NCBI GenBank assembly: GCA_002747805.1
Contig: PDQP01000012.1
Coordinates: forward strand, 1-43,141
Direction: 5' to 3'
DNA length: 43,141 nt
From: Deltaproteobacteria bacterium
GTDB taxonomy: Bacteria; Desulfobacterota; Desulfobulbia; Desulfobulbales; Desulfocapsaceae
Shown here: piece after piece, positions 34,984 to 42,582 of the stretch
Numbering within the stretch: the stretch's first letter is position 1
Layout of the letters: each line of letters starts with the position of its first letter
Notes under the pieces: model-generated
Told to the model about the DNA's origin: nothing
Database searches by the model: none
Seen by the model: the letters and a program-made list of their open reading frames with translations, nothing else
Position numbers and translations under genes: made by a program

Positions 34984-35022
34984 TTGACTTTGCCTGATAC
35001 TGGTGTTACGCTGCGTAATACC
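34984..35022 (+). promoter_or_regulatory. vapBC promoter and operator
   Basis: TTGACT (34984-34989) is a candidate -35 box. Seventeen bases on, a near-perfect palindrome spans 35002-35022 (GGTGTTACGC, T, GCGTAATACC; nine of ten arm positions pair) and would cover the -10 region. This is the expected layout for autorepression by the VapB-VapC complex. A strong ribosome site AAGGAGG (35025-35031) follows. Confidence 0.6.
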
Positions 35023-35036
35023 AAAAGGAGGCGGCT

Positions 35037-35285
35037 ATGATTACTCTGCGACTTGATCCGGCACTGGAACAACAAGTAAACCTTACGGCACAAAATCTCG
35101 GCATTACTCGTTCTGAATTTGTCAGAAAAAGCATAATTAACTATATCCAGACCCAAAAAGATAAAAGTGCCTGGAAGATTGGACAAGGTTTATTTGGTAA
35201 ATATTCGAGCGGACAAACCAATTTATCATCTGACCGAAAAGAAATTATAAAAGACAGAATAATGGCTAATAGGATAGATGAATAG
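35037..35285 (+). CDS. vapB: Ribbon-helix-helix antitoxin (VapB/CopG type)
   Basis: This 82-aa protein begins MITLRLDPALEQQVNLTAQNLGITRSEFVRKSI, a complete ribbon-helix-helix DNA-binding motif (1-40). A flexible, charged C-terminus that would wrap the toxin follows. AAGGAGG lies 5 bases before the ATG. It overlaps the toxin gene by 8 bases. The gene is more AT-rich than its neighbours, suggesting transfer. Confidence 0.9.
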   Translation: MITLRLDPALEQQVNLTAQNLGITRSEFVRKSIINYIQTQKDKSAWKIGQGLFGKYSSGQTNLSSDRKEIIKDRIMANRIDE

Positions 35286-35688
35286 GATTTTAATTGACAG
35301 CGGCCCTTTAATAGCCTTATTTGATGCTTCTGATAAATACCATCAAAAAAGTATAAAGTTTATTAAACATAATATCTCTTCACTTATTACTACTATTGCA
35401 TCCATTACAGAAGTTTTACATCTACTTGACTTTAACCGTAATGCACAAATTGATTTTTTGGCATGGGTTGCTCAGGGGGGAGTTCAGCTTTTTGATATTA
35501 AGCAGGAAGATTTACCGAGAATAAAGGAATTAACTGTGAAATATCAGGATTTGCCAATGGATTTTGCAGATTCCTGCCTGGTTTTACTTGCTGAAAGAAC
35601 CGGAATAAATACCATAGTAACAATTGATCGTGATTTTACTATTTATCGAATAAACGGCGAGAAAACATTTGAAACTATTATGCTGTAA
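35278..35688 (+). CDS. vapC: PIN-domain toxin (VapC-type ribonuclease)
   Basis: This 136-aa PIN-domain nuclease keeps the acidic active-site residues: Asp7 (ILIDSGPL), Glu45 (SITEVLHLL), Asp95/Asp98 (MDFADSCLV) and Asp117/Asp119 (TIDRDF). These coordinate Mg2+/Mn2+ for RNA cleavage. It is translationally coupled to the antitoxin by an 8-base overlap. It is AT-rich and converges on the M50-adaptor gene 65 bases away. Confidence 0.92.
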   Translation: MNRILIDSGPLIALFDASDKYHQKSIKFIKHNISSLITTIASITEVLHLLDFNRNAQIDFLAWVAQGGVQLFDIKQEDLPRIKELTVKYQDLPMDFADSCLVLLAERTGINTIVTIDRDFTIYRINGEKTFETIML

Positions 35689-35753
35689 ATCACCGCCCAG
35701 CCTATCCGCCGAATATATTTTACTCGCCGCTGAACAATATTTCTCCGGTCTGT

Positions 35754-37931
35754 TCAGAAACCGGATTCACGGATAAAAAGGGAATGCAGGTTTCTAAAGA
35801 CCTTGGCAGCAAGGCTGACTGGTCTTGCCTTGATCCGTACCACCCCCGGCTGTATCATCCTGGCGGTATAGGGCTTTTCGCCAGTTAGTTCCAACTGCAC
35901 CTGAAAAACCGACTCTTCGGGCAGATATTTCCCGTCCTGCTCAAGGCTGACCGCAATGGGGCCGCCGTTAATTGAGGTCAGCATCGGTTCGGTGAAATTT
36001 TTGATATTAACCTGACTGATACTGACTATTCTGGCCGGCAGGGGTTTGCCGCTTTCCGGCCCTGCATAGAATAATCCGGCGGTGCCTGACCGCAGGCGTT
36101 CCAGATCTCCGGCCCGGGCATAGGCATAGATCAGCCAGCGGTTACTTTGGGCCAGAATGCCCAGCCGGTCTGTTTCGGCGATCCAGATATTTTCCTTGAG
36201 TGTATCGGGAAGTGATACCATCTTGCCGCTGAAAGGGGCCTTGATGTCCAGCATTTTTTTCTGTTTTTGCAGGCCGCTGACACGCTGCAATGCCTCGATA
36301 TAACGCTCCTCGGCGACCGTCTGCTGTTCCCGGAGCTGATCGTTTACGGCGGATCGTTTAAGCAGGTTTCCGGCCTGCTGCACCTCCAGCACCGCCCGCT
36401 TGAGCTGGTAGTCAAGCTCCGGCGACCTGACGGCAAAGAGGATCTGGCCCTTTTGCACGCCTTCGCCTTCCTCGATATAAATATGTTCAACCTTTCCCGG
36501 CACTTGAGAATAAAGCTCCATAAATTCATCAGGCTTGATGACTGCGGGCAGCAGGAGATAGTTTTTCCAAGGCAGGATAAACAAAAGCAGCATCAGGCCC
36601 GCCGCGGTTATACTGATTATGCTGTTTTTATTCCAGTGCATTTCACCCCGCTTTTGATACCAGACCAGCAATTCCCTTTGTATCGGTAGCCAGATAAACC
36701 ATAACAATTCGACAGCCATCAAAAATATGCCGACTGCCTTGATAAAAAAATGATAAACCAGCATGGCGATACCGATAAATACGGTAAATCGGTATAGCCA
36801 GACCAGATAGGCATAGATAATCATAAAACGCCGGGTAAGGGGAGGGTTTTCTTCCGGCGGCGGGCTGCCAAAGCCGAAAATAAACTCCCGCAGCCGCCAT
36901 TTGGCAAGCTCCATCGAACGCGGCTGAAGGTTCTTGATGCCGGTCAGATCAGAGAGCAGATAATAACCGTCCCAGCGCATAAAGGGACTGATATTGATAA
37001 TCAGGGTCATAAACAGCGAGGTGGTGGCCAGGAAAAAGGCGGTATTGCGTAAGGGGCCGGGCGGTAGAATGCTCCAGGCAAGAGCGGCGAAAACGGCCAG
37101 GGTCCCCTCGGCCATCATACCGGCTGCAACAATTTCCAGCCTTTTCCGGCGGGAGGTCAGCTTCCATGATTCGCCGGTATCGGTATATAAAAAGGGGCAG
37201 AGAACCAGAAAGGCCACCCCGAACACCGGCACATTAAGACCGTGCCGCTTGCAGGAATAGGCATGGCCCAGCTCGTGGACACATTTGGCAAAAATAACCG
37301 CCAGGATATAAAAGATCAGGGACTCGAAAGAGAGGAGATTGAGGCTGGTCTGGATAAAGACCTCCCACTGGCGGATAACCAGCAAAGCCCCGGCCATGCC
37401 GCCCAACAGAACCAGCAGGGCAAAGCTGCGGGTAAAAAAGGGCCGTACCAGCCAGAGGGTATCGGCAAGGAACTGGTCGGGGTGAAAAAGAGGCACCCGG
37501 AAGAAAAGATAATGGTGGAGCAGCCAGGAAAAGCCGCCGCCCCTTTTTTTCTCCATCAGCTTAAACCGCTCTTTCAGGGCAGCCGGGGAAACGGGATTTA
37601 GAAACTGCTGGCCGACCAGAAAATTACCGACCATCATTACATCTTCGGGGGTAATCTCCAGAGTGGTATCCCTATTGACTGCCTGGACAATCTCCTTGAT
37701 ATTACGCATCTCCCAACGCTGCAAAATCTCAAATTCCTGCCAGCCGATCTGCACAAAGCGGTTGGATACCGGATCATGCAGCACCCAGGTCGGCGAGCCG
37801 TCCGCCAGGGGCGCTGCCGGATGCAGGTTGATGTCCTCACGAAGGGCCGGAAAGAATTTTTCGGCCTGCGGCGGTGATTGCCCAGGCGTTGTTTCGGGCA
37901 AATCCCCGATGATGCTGCCTGCACCAGCCAT
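35754..37931 (-). CDS. PqqD-like / M50 metalloprotease / HlyD-type adaptor fusion protein
   Basis: This 725-aa inner-membrane protein has three parts. Residues 30-115 resemble a PqqD peptide-binding domain (WVLHDPVSNRFVQIGWQEFEIL). Residues 150-450 are a multi-span M50 (site-2-type) metalloprotease domain with zinc motif HELGH (219-223) and the distal ligand stretch FMRWDGYYLLSDLTG (Asp321). After a membrane segment, residues 465-725 form a periplasmic HlyD-like adaptor: VPGKVEHIYIEEGEGVQKGQILFAV (half lipoyl), a coiled coil, then IKAPFSGKMVSL. It starts directly after the stop of the GAF-adaptor gene (TAAATG), so the two are coupled. It could bind, trim or hand over a substrate to the TolC channel. 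The catalytic residues look intact. This type is often annotated as a 'peptide zinc metalloprotease' or 'HlyD efflux' protein. Confidence 0.9.
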   Translation of the reverse strand: MAGAGSIIGDLPETTPGQSPPQAEKFFPALREDINLHPAAPLADGSPTWVLHDPVSNRFVQIGWQEFEILQRWEMRNIKEIVQAVNRDTTLEITPEDVMMVGNFLVGQQFLNPVSPAALKERFKLMEKKRGGGFSWLLHHYLFFRVPLFHPDQFLADTLWLVRPFFTRSFALLVLLGGMAGALLVIRQWEVFIQTSLNLLSFESLIFYILAVIFAKCVHELGHAYSCKRHGLNVPVFGVAFLVLCPFLYTDTGESWKLTSRRKRLEIVAAGMMAEGTLAVFAALAWSILPPGPLRNTAFFLATTSLFMTLIINISPFMRWDGYYLLSDLTGIKNLQPRSMELAKWRLREFIFGFGSPPPEENPPLTRRFMIIYAYLVWLYRFTVFIGIAMLVYHFFIKAVGIFLMAVELLWFIWLPIQRELLVWYQKRGEMHWNKNSIISITAAGLMLLLFILPWKNYLLLPAVIKPDEFMELYSQVPGKVEHIYIEEGEGVQKGQILFAVRSPELDYQLKRAVLEVQQAGNLLKRSAVNDQLREQQTVAEERYIEALQRVSGLQKQKKMLDIKAPFSGKMVSLPDTLKENIWIAETDRLGILAQSNRWLIYAYARAGDLERLRSGTAGLFYAGPESGKPLPARIVSISQVNIKNFTEPMLTSINGGPIAVSLEQDGKYLPEESVFQVQLELTGEKPYTARMIQPGVVRIKARPVSLAAKVFRNLHSLFIRESGF

Positions 37932-39290
37932 TTAGATTCCCAGATTGCGGCGGACGGCGGCCAGCGGTTTTCTGAACAGATAATAGAATAGCGGTACAGA
38001 TTCCCCGTACAGCTTGGCCGTACCCTGCAGACCTATGCGCGGGCATGATTTTTTCTGCTGGCTGAAGGCCGCCTTGAGAGTGAAGAACATGCCTCCCGGC
38101 CCGGAATGTTCGGCCTGATAGCTGGTGCGTCTGATGCGGGCCGAGACCGGATTGAGCGGGTCGGTACGCAGAAACAGCCTGACCCTGGCCCCGGGTTCAA
38201 GGGCAATGGCATCATCCACCGGCAGATGTATTTCGATTTCGGCCAGCCCGGGATCGGCCAGCACCATGACCTTTTCGCCGATGCCCACTGGCCGTCCCAG
38301 CCAGTCATTGCGGTCCTGAAAGATGGTCATGCCGTCCTGCGGTGCGGTTATCTGCTGACGGGTCAGCTCGCCCCGGTAATAGGCAAGTTCCAGCTTTTTT
38401 TCCTGAACCCGCAGCCGATAAACCTCAAGCTCGCCCTTGCTTTGCGGATCGTGAAATGCCTTTTGTTCCGCCCGCAGGTAGTCGGCCTTCAGCACCTCGA
38501 GATTTTTCTCTGTCAGGGCAAACTGATTGACAATTTCCGTATCGTCAAGGGTAAAGAGAACCTCGCCCTTTTTTACCATCTGATAGGGCTTGACCAGAAT
38601 ATCCTTGATCTGCCCCCTGACCGGCGAGGTGATCATCATGGGGGCCGCCGGTACGATTTCGGCAGGGGCCAGCACCGTTTCCGGCACCCGGATAATACCT
38701 CCGGCAAGCAGCAGGGCCAAAGCGGCAAAAACAAGGCGGCGGCGGGCCTTTTTGCCGGGCAGCAGGCCCCGCCGATATGCTCCGCCCAGAGCATTCCAGG
38801 CATGGGCATAGGTTTCAGCAATAAGCTCTGCCAGCCCCTTTTCCTGGGGTGAAAAAGGTTCCTCGCGGGATAAAACAAGCAGGGCGGCAGGCTGGCCGCT
38901 CCGGTCTGGCAAGGGGCAGAAAAGGAGATAATCGGGCAGCCATTTCTGCCAGCCGGCGGCGGTTGCGGCATCGGCATCGGCACGGTTAAGCAGGCTGGTT
39001 TTATGGGCGGGATCTTTTTTGAGTATGCTCCGGCAAAACGAGCTGATCCACAGGGCAAATGGGGTATTGGCATCAACGGAAACCACCCCGGAAACAGCGG
39101 TAACAACCGGCTTGCCGGAACGCCTGAATTCACATAGCACCGCCTGATAGCAGGGCAGCAGGCGGTGGGTCTCATTGACCATGATAAACTTTAGATCCTG
39201 AATGGATTCAGCCCGCCTTGCCTGCCGCTCAAGGGCGATTAGCCTGGTCAGGTAATCTGCCGGTTGTAATTTTTGTCTGGCGGCGGGCAT
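37932..39290 (-). CDS. GAF-like domain fused to an HlyD-type membrane adaptor
   Basis: This 452-aa protein has a cytoplasmic N-terminal region of about 170 residues with GAF-like character (LIALERQARRAESIQDLKFIMVNETHRLL, later YLLFCPLPDRSGQPAALLVLSREEPFSPQEKGLAELIAETYAHAW). One membrane segment follows (185-202), then a periplasmic adaptor: ITSPVRGQIKDILVKPYQMVKKGEVLFTLDD, a coiled coil, ITAPQDGMTIFQ and a beta-barrel. The GAF assignment is from pattern only. Such a fusion would place a ligand or signal sensor directly on an export adaptor. Coupled to the M50 fusion gene (no gap) and 26 bases behind the short adaptor gene. Confidence 0.87.
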   Translation of the reverse strand: MPAARQKLQPADYLTRLIALERQARRAESIQDLKFIMVNETHRLLPCYQAVLCEFRRSGKPVVTAVSGVVSVDANTPFALWISSFCRSILKKDPAHKTSLLNRADADAATAAGWQKWLPDYLLFCPLPDRSGQPAALLVLSREEPFSPQEKGLAELIAETYAHAWNALGGAYRRGLLPGKKARRRLVFAALALLLAGGIIRVPETVLAPAEIVPAAPMMITSPVRGQIKDILVKPYQMVKKGEVLFTLDDTEIVNQFALTEKNLEVLKADYLRAEQKAFHDPQSKGELEVYRLRVQEKKLELAYYRGELTRQQITAPQDGMTIFQDRNDWLGRPVGIGEKVMVLADPGLAEIEIHLPVDDAIALEPGARVRLFLRTDPLNPVSARIRRTSYQAEHSGPGGMFFTLKAAFSQQKKSCPRIGLQGTAKLYGESVPLFYYLFRKPLAAVRRNLGI

Positions 39291-39316
39291 GGAAAAAATC
39301 CTCTGGTTACAGCAGT

Positions 39317-40081
39317 TTAATGTTCAAAGCGGGCATAACCGCTCATGCCCGGCAGCAGATCCGGCTGGGGGCTGAGAAAGGAGCCGTATATCTTGACGGT
39401 GCGGCTGACCGGATCAACCCTTACTCCCAGCCGATCAACCTTGACCTCGCAGCTGCTGCCGGTCTCTTCTATATCGGCCCGGAAGACGGTGCCGGGTTTT
39501 AGCCAGCTCAGCCACCTTGAGGGAACATGCAGCTGCACCTCCAGTGATGCCGGATCCTGAATCAGCATGATTGGGGTTCCCGGCTGCAGGCTCTCGTGTT
39601 CGTGGGCCTTTAGCTCAACCACCTGTCCTGAGAAGGGGGCCGGGATGGTGCAGTTTTCCATTTTGACCGCAAAGGTCTTTCTTTTGGCCCGGGCCTCGCC
39701 CGCCTTGATTCGGGAAAGCTGGTTTTCCAGCTCACCGACCATTTTTTTGGCATAGAGTTCGGCATTTGCCTTGCGGGTAGCCTCGTGCATTTCCAGTTCC
39801 TTCAGGATTACCTTGCTCTCGGCGGCCAGTTCCCGGCAATCAAATTCGACCAGCGGCTGCCCCTGCCTGAACGACTTGCCTTCCATAACATGAATTTTGG
39901 CGATGGTGCCGAAAAAACGGCTGGATATGACCGCTTCGTTTCTGGCGGCCAGCAGGATGCGTACGGCATGTTTTTCGGGGCTCTCATCCTTGGCCGTACT
40001 GACTTCATCGGCCCGGCAGATTGCAGCAAGCAGCAGGATAATGACCAGGCAAGAAAAATGATGATATTTGGTTGTAAGCAT
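39317..40081 (-). CDS. Short periplasmic adaptor (RND/HlyD-type)
   Basis: This 254-aa secreted periplasmic protein has a signal peptide (MLTTKYHHFSCLVIILLLAA, cleaved near CRA). The lipoyl halves are SSRFFGTIAKIHVMEGKSFRQGQPLVEFD and IPAPFSGQVVELKAHEHESLQPG, with a short coiled coil between them. It ends VDPVSRTVKIYGSFLSPQPDLLPGMSG, the usual RND-adaptor finish. It lacks a membrane anchor and a partner pump. It is first in the minus-strand group adaptor, GAF-adaptor, PqqD-M50-adaptor. The ribosome site is weak. Confidence 0.9.
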   Translation of the reverse strand: MLTTKYHHFSCLVIILLLAAICRADEVSTAKDESPEKHAVRILLAARNEAVISSRFFGTIAKIHVMEGKSFRQGQPLVEFDCRELAAESKVILKELEMHEATRKANAELYAKKMVGELENQLSRIKAGEARAKRKTFAVKMENCTIPAPFSGQVVELKAHEHESLQPGTPIMLIQDPASLEVQLHVPSRWLSWLKPGTVFRADIEETGSSCEVKVDRLGVRVDPVSRTVKIYGSFLSPQPDLLPGMSGYARFEH

Positions 40082-40128
40082 GATGATTTAACTGGAGTAT
40101 TTATGTAAATTTGCCTGACTACGTTACC

Positions 40129-40812
40129 TTAACTTTTTACTGCCTGAAAATAGATCAGGCCGCCGTTAGTGGCAAAACGGGTAAAATCCAGATGATTTAT
40201 CCGGCAGGATTGGGCCAGATCATCTTCTGTAAGGGCGTGAAATTGGGGACGGTCGGCATATTTTTGCCAAATTCTGTCAAAATCCTTATCAATGCCCACT
40301 ATCGGCACTGCCCCGCTTAAAGTACCCTGCGGGGCAAGGCTGTGGGCGGCAGCCCTGACTGCTCCCTGCCAGTCGGGAATCATATGCAGGGCGGTGTCGC
40401 TAACCACCGCATCAAAACTGCCTGCGGGGAAAATTTGGCTTTCGGCATTGCCACAAATCAGGCGGTAGCCGGAAAAGCCCTTTTTCCCGGCACGTTTTGC
40501 CGCTTTTTTCAGCATTTCATAGGATAAATCAAGGCCGGTATAATTATTATCCTGGTTTATACAGGCAATCAGGCCGCCGGTGCCGCAGGCAAGATCAAGA
40601 ATTTCTGCCTTACGTAAATTACCGATCATCTCCTGCCAGATGCCCTGATGCCTTGCCGGATCAGCCTTATGCACCCGCGGCCGGATCAAATATCTCATCA
40701 CCGGATCGTAAAATGGTGCGAAAAAACGAAACTGCCGCTGGTTCTTTTTATTGGCCGCAGACAGATCACCGGGCAGAAAAGAGATATGGTTTTTATCCGG
40801 CGGTGTCAACAT
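40129..40812 (-). CDS. Class I SAM-dependent methyltransferase
   Basis: This 227-aa enzyme has the SAM-binding motif ILDLACGTGGL (about 70-80), the acidic YTGLDLSYEMLKKA (about 91-104) and FDAVVSDTALHMIPDW (about 133-148). The N-terminal FRFFAPFYDPVMRYLI resembles UbiE/COQ5-like methyltransferases. It begins 24 bases after the binding-protein gene with AGGAGAAGACC upstream, so the two are cotranscribed. Substrate unknown; a small metabolite or a metal chelator is possible from context. Confidence 0.88.
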   Translation of the reverse strand: MLTPPDKNHISFLPGDLSAANKKNQRQFRFFAPFYDPVMRYLIRPRVHKADPARHQGIWQEMIGNLRKAEILDLACGTGGLIACINQDNNYTGLDLSYEMLKKAAKRAGKKGFSGYRLICGNAESQIFPAGSFDAVVSDTALHMIPDWQGAVRAAAHSLAPQGTLSGAVPIVGIDKDFDRIWQKYADRPQFHALTEDDLAQSCRINHLDFTRFATNGGLIYFQAVKS

Positions 40813-40836
40813 GGTCTTCTCCTGAAAATCCGCTTG

Positions 40837-41838
40837 CTAATTACCAAGAGCCATTCCCCATTGCAGAAGAATCTGCGGCAGCTCCAGCACGCTGGAATCC
40901 ACATAAAGAGGCAGATCATATACCGCCATATTCTTAATGGCCGGAACTTTTGCCAGTTCAGGATTATTTTTCAGATAGTTATGCAGGCTGCTTGCTGCGG
41001 CATAACTGCTGCCGGTAAGGATGATAATATCTGGATTGGCCTTAATTAAGGGGCTGAGATCCATCCCGTTTTTCTTTTTCCGAACCGGATAATAGCCTTT
41101 TTCCGCCTTGCCGCCAGCGGGCTTGAAGGCATCCCCCGCATTAACGCAGCCTGTGGGCTTTAGAAAAAAACGGTCGGAATAAAAGCCGGGGGCTTCCACC
41201 CGAATAGCGGTCTTGCCGGTATCTTTTTGATAAGTACCGTTAATCACCAGCACCTTTTTCCCCAGATTTTTCGGCAGCTTCTTTTGTGCTTTGGTTAGAC
41301 TGGCGTGATATTTTTCTATTAAAGCCTCTGCCTGAGCTTCCCTGTCCAGCAGCTTGGCGGTTTGACGGACAGCGGCATCCAAGCCTGCAGAAAAATCCAC
41401 GTATTCAATAACCGCATCCGTTCCGGCCAGAATTTCAGCAATATTTTCCGGCTTGACCTGCGGCTTATAGAGACAAAAAGGAGTGCTTTTTTCTACCATC
41501 ACCCGTTTAATGCCGAATTTTTTCAGGGCATTGGGGATGGTCTCCTTTTTTTTCACCGTGGTGTACATCGGGCAGCCCAGAATCTGGCTGCTGACTTTTA
41601 ATTTTTTGGCCATCTCCCATTGCGAGCCGCGGACAGACATGGCCCGCGGCAGCACGCCAAGATGATAGGCAATATCAACAAGCCGGTCGCCAACCATGAT
41701 CACCTCAATCCTTTCCGGCGGCGGGGTTCGCATTCCGGCCCCCGCATCAAGGGATAAGCCCATGAAAAACAAGAGGATAAAGGCCGTGAGCCATGTTTGT
41801 TTGATTATTCCTGACTTGGTGTTATGCCTTGCTTTCAT
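40837..41838 (-). CDS. FecB/BtuF-type periplasmic binding protein
   Basis: This 333-aa protein has an N-terminal signal (TWLTAFILLFFMGLSLDAGAG). A class III metal-chelate/cobalamin-binding fold follows: RIEVIMVGDRLVDIAYHLGVLPRAMSVRG, a long connecting helix near 150-185, then DLSPLIKANPDIIILTGSS. Relatives bind iron-siderophore, haem, cobalamin or nickel chelates. No permease or ATPase of its type is in the window. GGAGGAAATAAA before the ATG is an excellent ribosome site. It shares a transcript with the methyltransferase. Confidence 0.85.
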   Translation of the reverse strand: MKARHNTKSGIIKQTWLTAFILLFFMGLSLDAGAGMRTPPPERIEVIMVGDRLVDIAYHLGVLPRAMSVRGSQWEMAKKLKVSSQILGCPMYTTVKKKETIPNALKKFGIKRVMVEKSTPFCLYKPQVKPENIAEILAGTDAVIEYVDFSAGLDAAVRQTAKLLDREAQAEALIEKYHASLTKAQKKLPKNLGKKVLVINGTYQKDTGKTAIRVEAPGFYSDRFFLKPTGCVNAGDAFKPAGGKAEKGYYPVRKKKNGMDLSPLIKANPDIIILTGSSYAAASSLHNYLKNNPELAKVPAIKNMAVYDLPLYVDSSVLELPQILLQWGMALGN

Positions 41839-41870
41839 TTTATTTCCTCCTTTTTTTATGCCGTTTCAGG

Positions 41871-41919
41871 CAGCCTATAAGAGGCTGACCAGTTTATAGA
41901 AAACTGCCTTTGCCGTCAA
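41871..41919 (-). promoter_or_regulatory. Promoter and inverted repeat upstream of the FecB-like gene
   Basis: On the minus strand TTGACG (41914-41919) and TAAACT (41891-41896) are 17 bases apart. Just downstream an inverted repeat CAGCCT/AGGCTG with a 5-base spacer (41871-41887) lies in the early transcript. It could be an operator for a metal regulator or a small leader hairpin. Confidence 0.4.
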
Positions 41920-41936
41920 CTATTTTTAGGCATTCC

Positions 41937-42260
41937 TTATCTTGCTGCTGCATGTTCAATAGCATTTACTACCCAGCTATTTATGCTGATGCCCTTCAAC
42001 TCGGCACGTTCAGCGATAGCGGCGTGCAGGTCTTCCGGCAGTCTTAAAAGCAGCTTGCCGGATACCGGCCTGTTCGGTTTTTGTCCAAGCTCCATACAGG
42101 CGGCCAGATAATCGTCAACCGCCTCCCTAAAAGCCTCTTCAAGCTCTTCAACACTGCTGCCGTGAAAACTCACCACATCGTTGATGGCAGCGATCCGGCC
42201 AACGAATATATGATCGGCATCATCAAATTCAATCCTTGCCCTGTATCCTTTATATTTCAT
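41937..42260 (-). CDS. hicB: HicB-family antitoxin
   Basis: This 107-aa antitoxin has the partial RNase-H-like HicB fold (YKGYRARIEFDDADHIFVGRIAAINDVVSFHGSSVEELEEAFREAVDDYL). A C-terminal ribbon-helix-helix DNA-binding region follows (SGKLLLRLPEDLHAAIAERA, then GISINSWVVNAIE). Its ATG overlaps the hicA stop (ATGA). It should neutralise HicA and repress the operon. Confidence 0.95.
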   Translation of the reverse strand: MKYKGYRARIEFDDADHIFVGRIAAINDVVSFHGSSVEELEEAFREAVDDYLAACMELGQKPNRPVSGKLLLRLPEDLHAAIAERAELKGISINSWVVNAIEHAAAR

Positions 42261-42511
42261 GGTGTTACTCCAATCTTTTGCAGAAAATCCCGAGCTGCTA
42301 TTACCCGGTACCGCAGGGCATTTTGTCCTGGATGCGGACGGTGAAATCTTGCCTTGATACCGTATTTTTCAAAAGTAACCCCGCTTCCCTTCCCCTCTAT
42401 CACTCTACAGCCCAAGGCCAGGAACAGGGATTCAATTTTTGCCCAATCAAGATTGCCGTCAGCAGGCTCTTGTAATATTTTCTTCAGGATTTTTCTTTGC
42501 TTATTATTCAT
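42257..42511 (-). CDS. hicA: HicA-family toxin (mRNA interferase)
   Basis: This 84-aa dsRBD-fold toxin follows the variant HicA pattern: KILKKILQEPADGNLDWAKIE, VIEGKGSGVTFEKYG, and the C-terminal FHRPHPG, LRYRVIAARDFLQKIGVTP. The canonical catalytic histidine of HicA (GSH) is replaced here: GSG stands at that place. Members of this branch with the FHRPHP motif may use another residue or be inactive. The toxin precedes the antitoxin with a 4-base overlap. Confidence 0.9.
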   Translation of the reverse strand: MNNKQRKILKKILQEPADGNLDWAKIESLFLALGCRVIEGKGSGVTFEKYGIKARFHRPHPGQNALRYRVIAARDFLQKIGVTP

Positions 42512-42517
42512 TTCTTC

Positions 42518-42545
42518 ATAGTATCACAGGATAATATCATGTCAA
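42518..42545 (-). promoter_or_regulatory. Candidate hicAB promoter
   Basis: On the minus strand a perfect TTGACA (42540-42545) and TACTAT (42518-42523) are 16 bases apart. The -10 box ends 7 bases before the hicA ATG, so the transcript would begin at or next to the start codon. The layout is the same as for higBA in this window. Confidence 0.45.
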
Positions 42546-42582
42546 TTAAAATACAAATTTTAGTTCCACCTTATCTTGCCGC

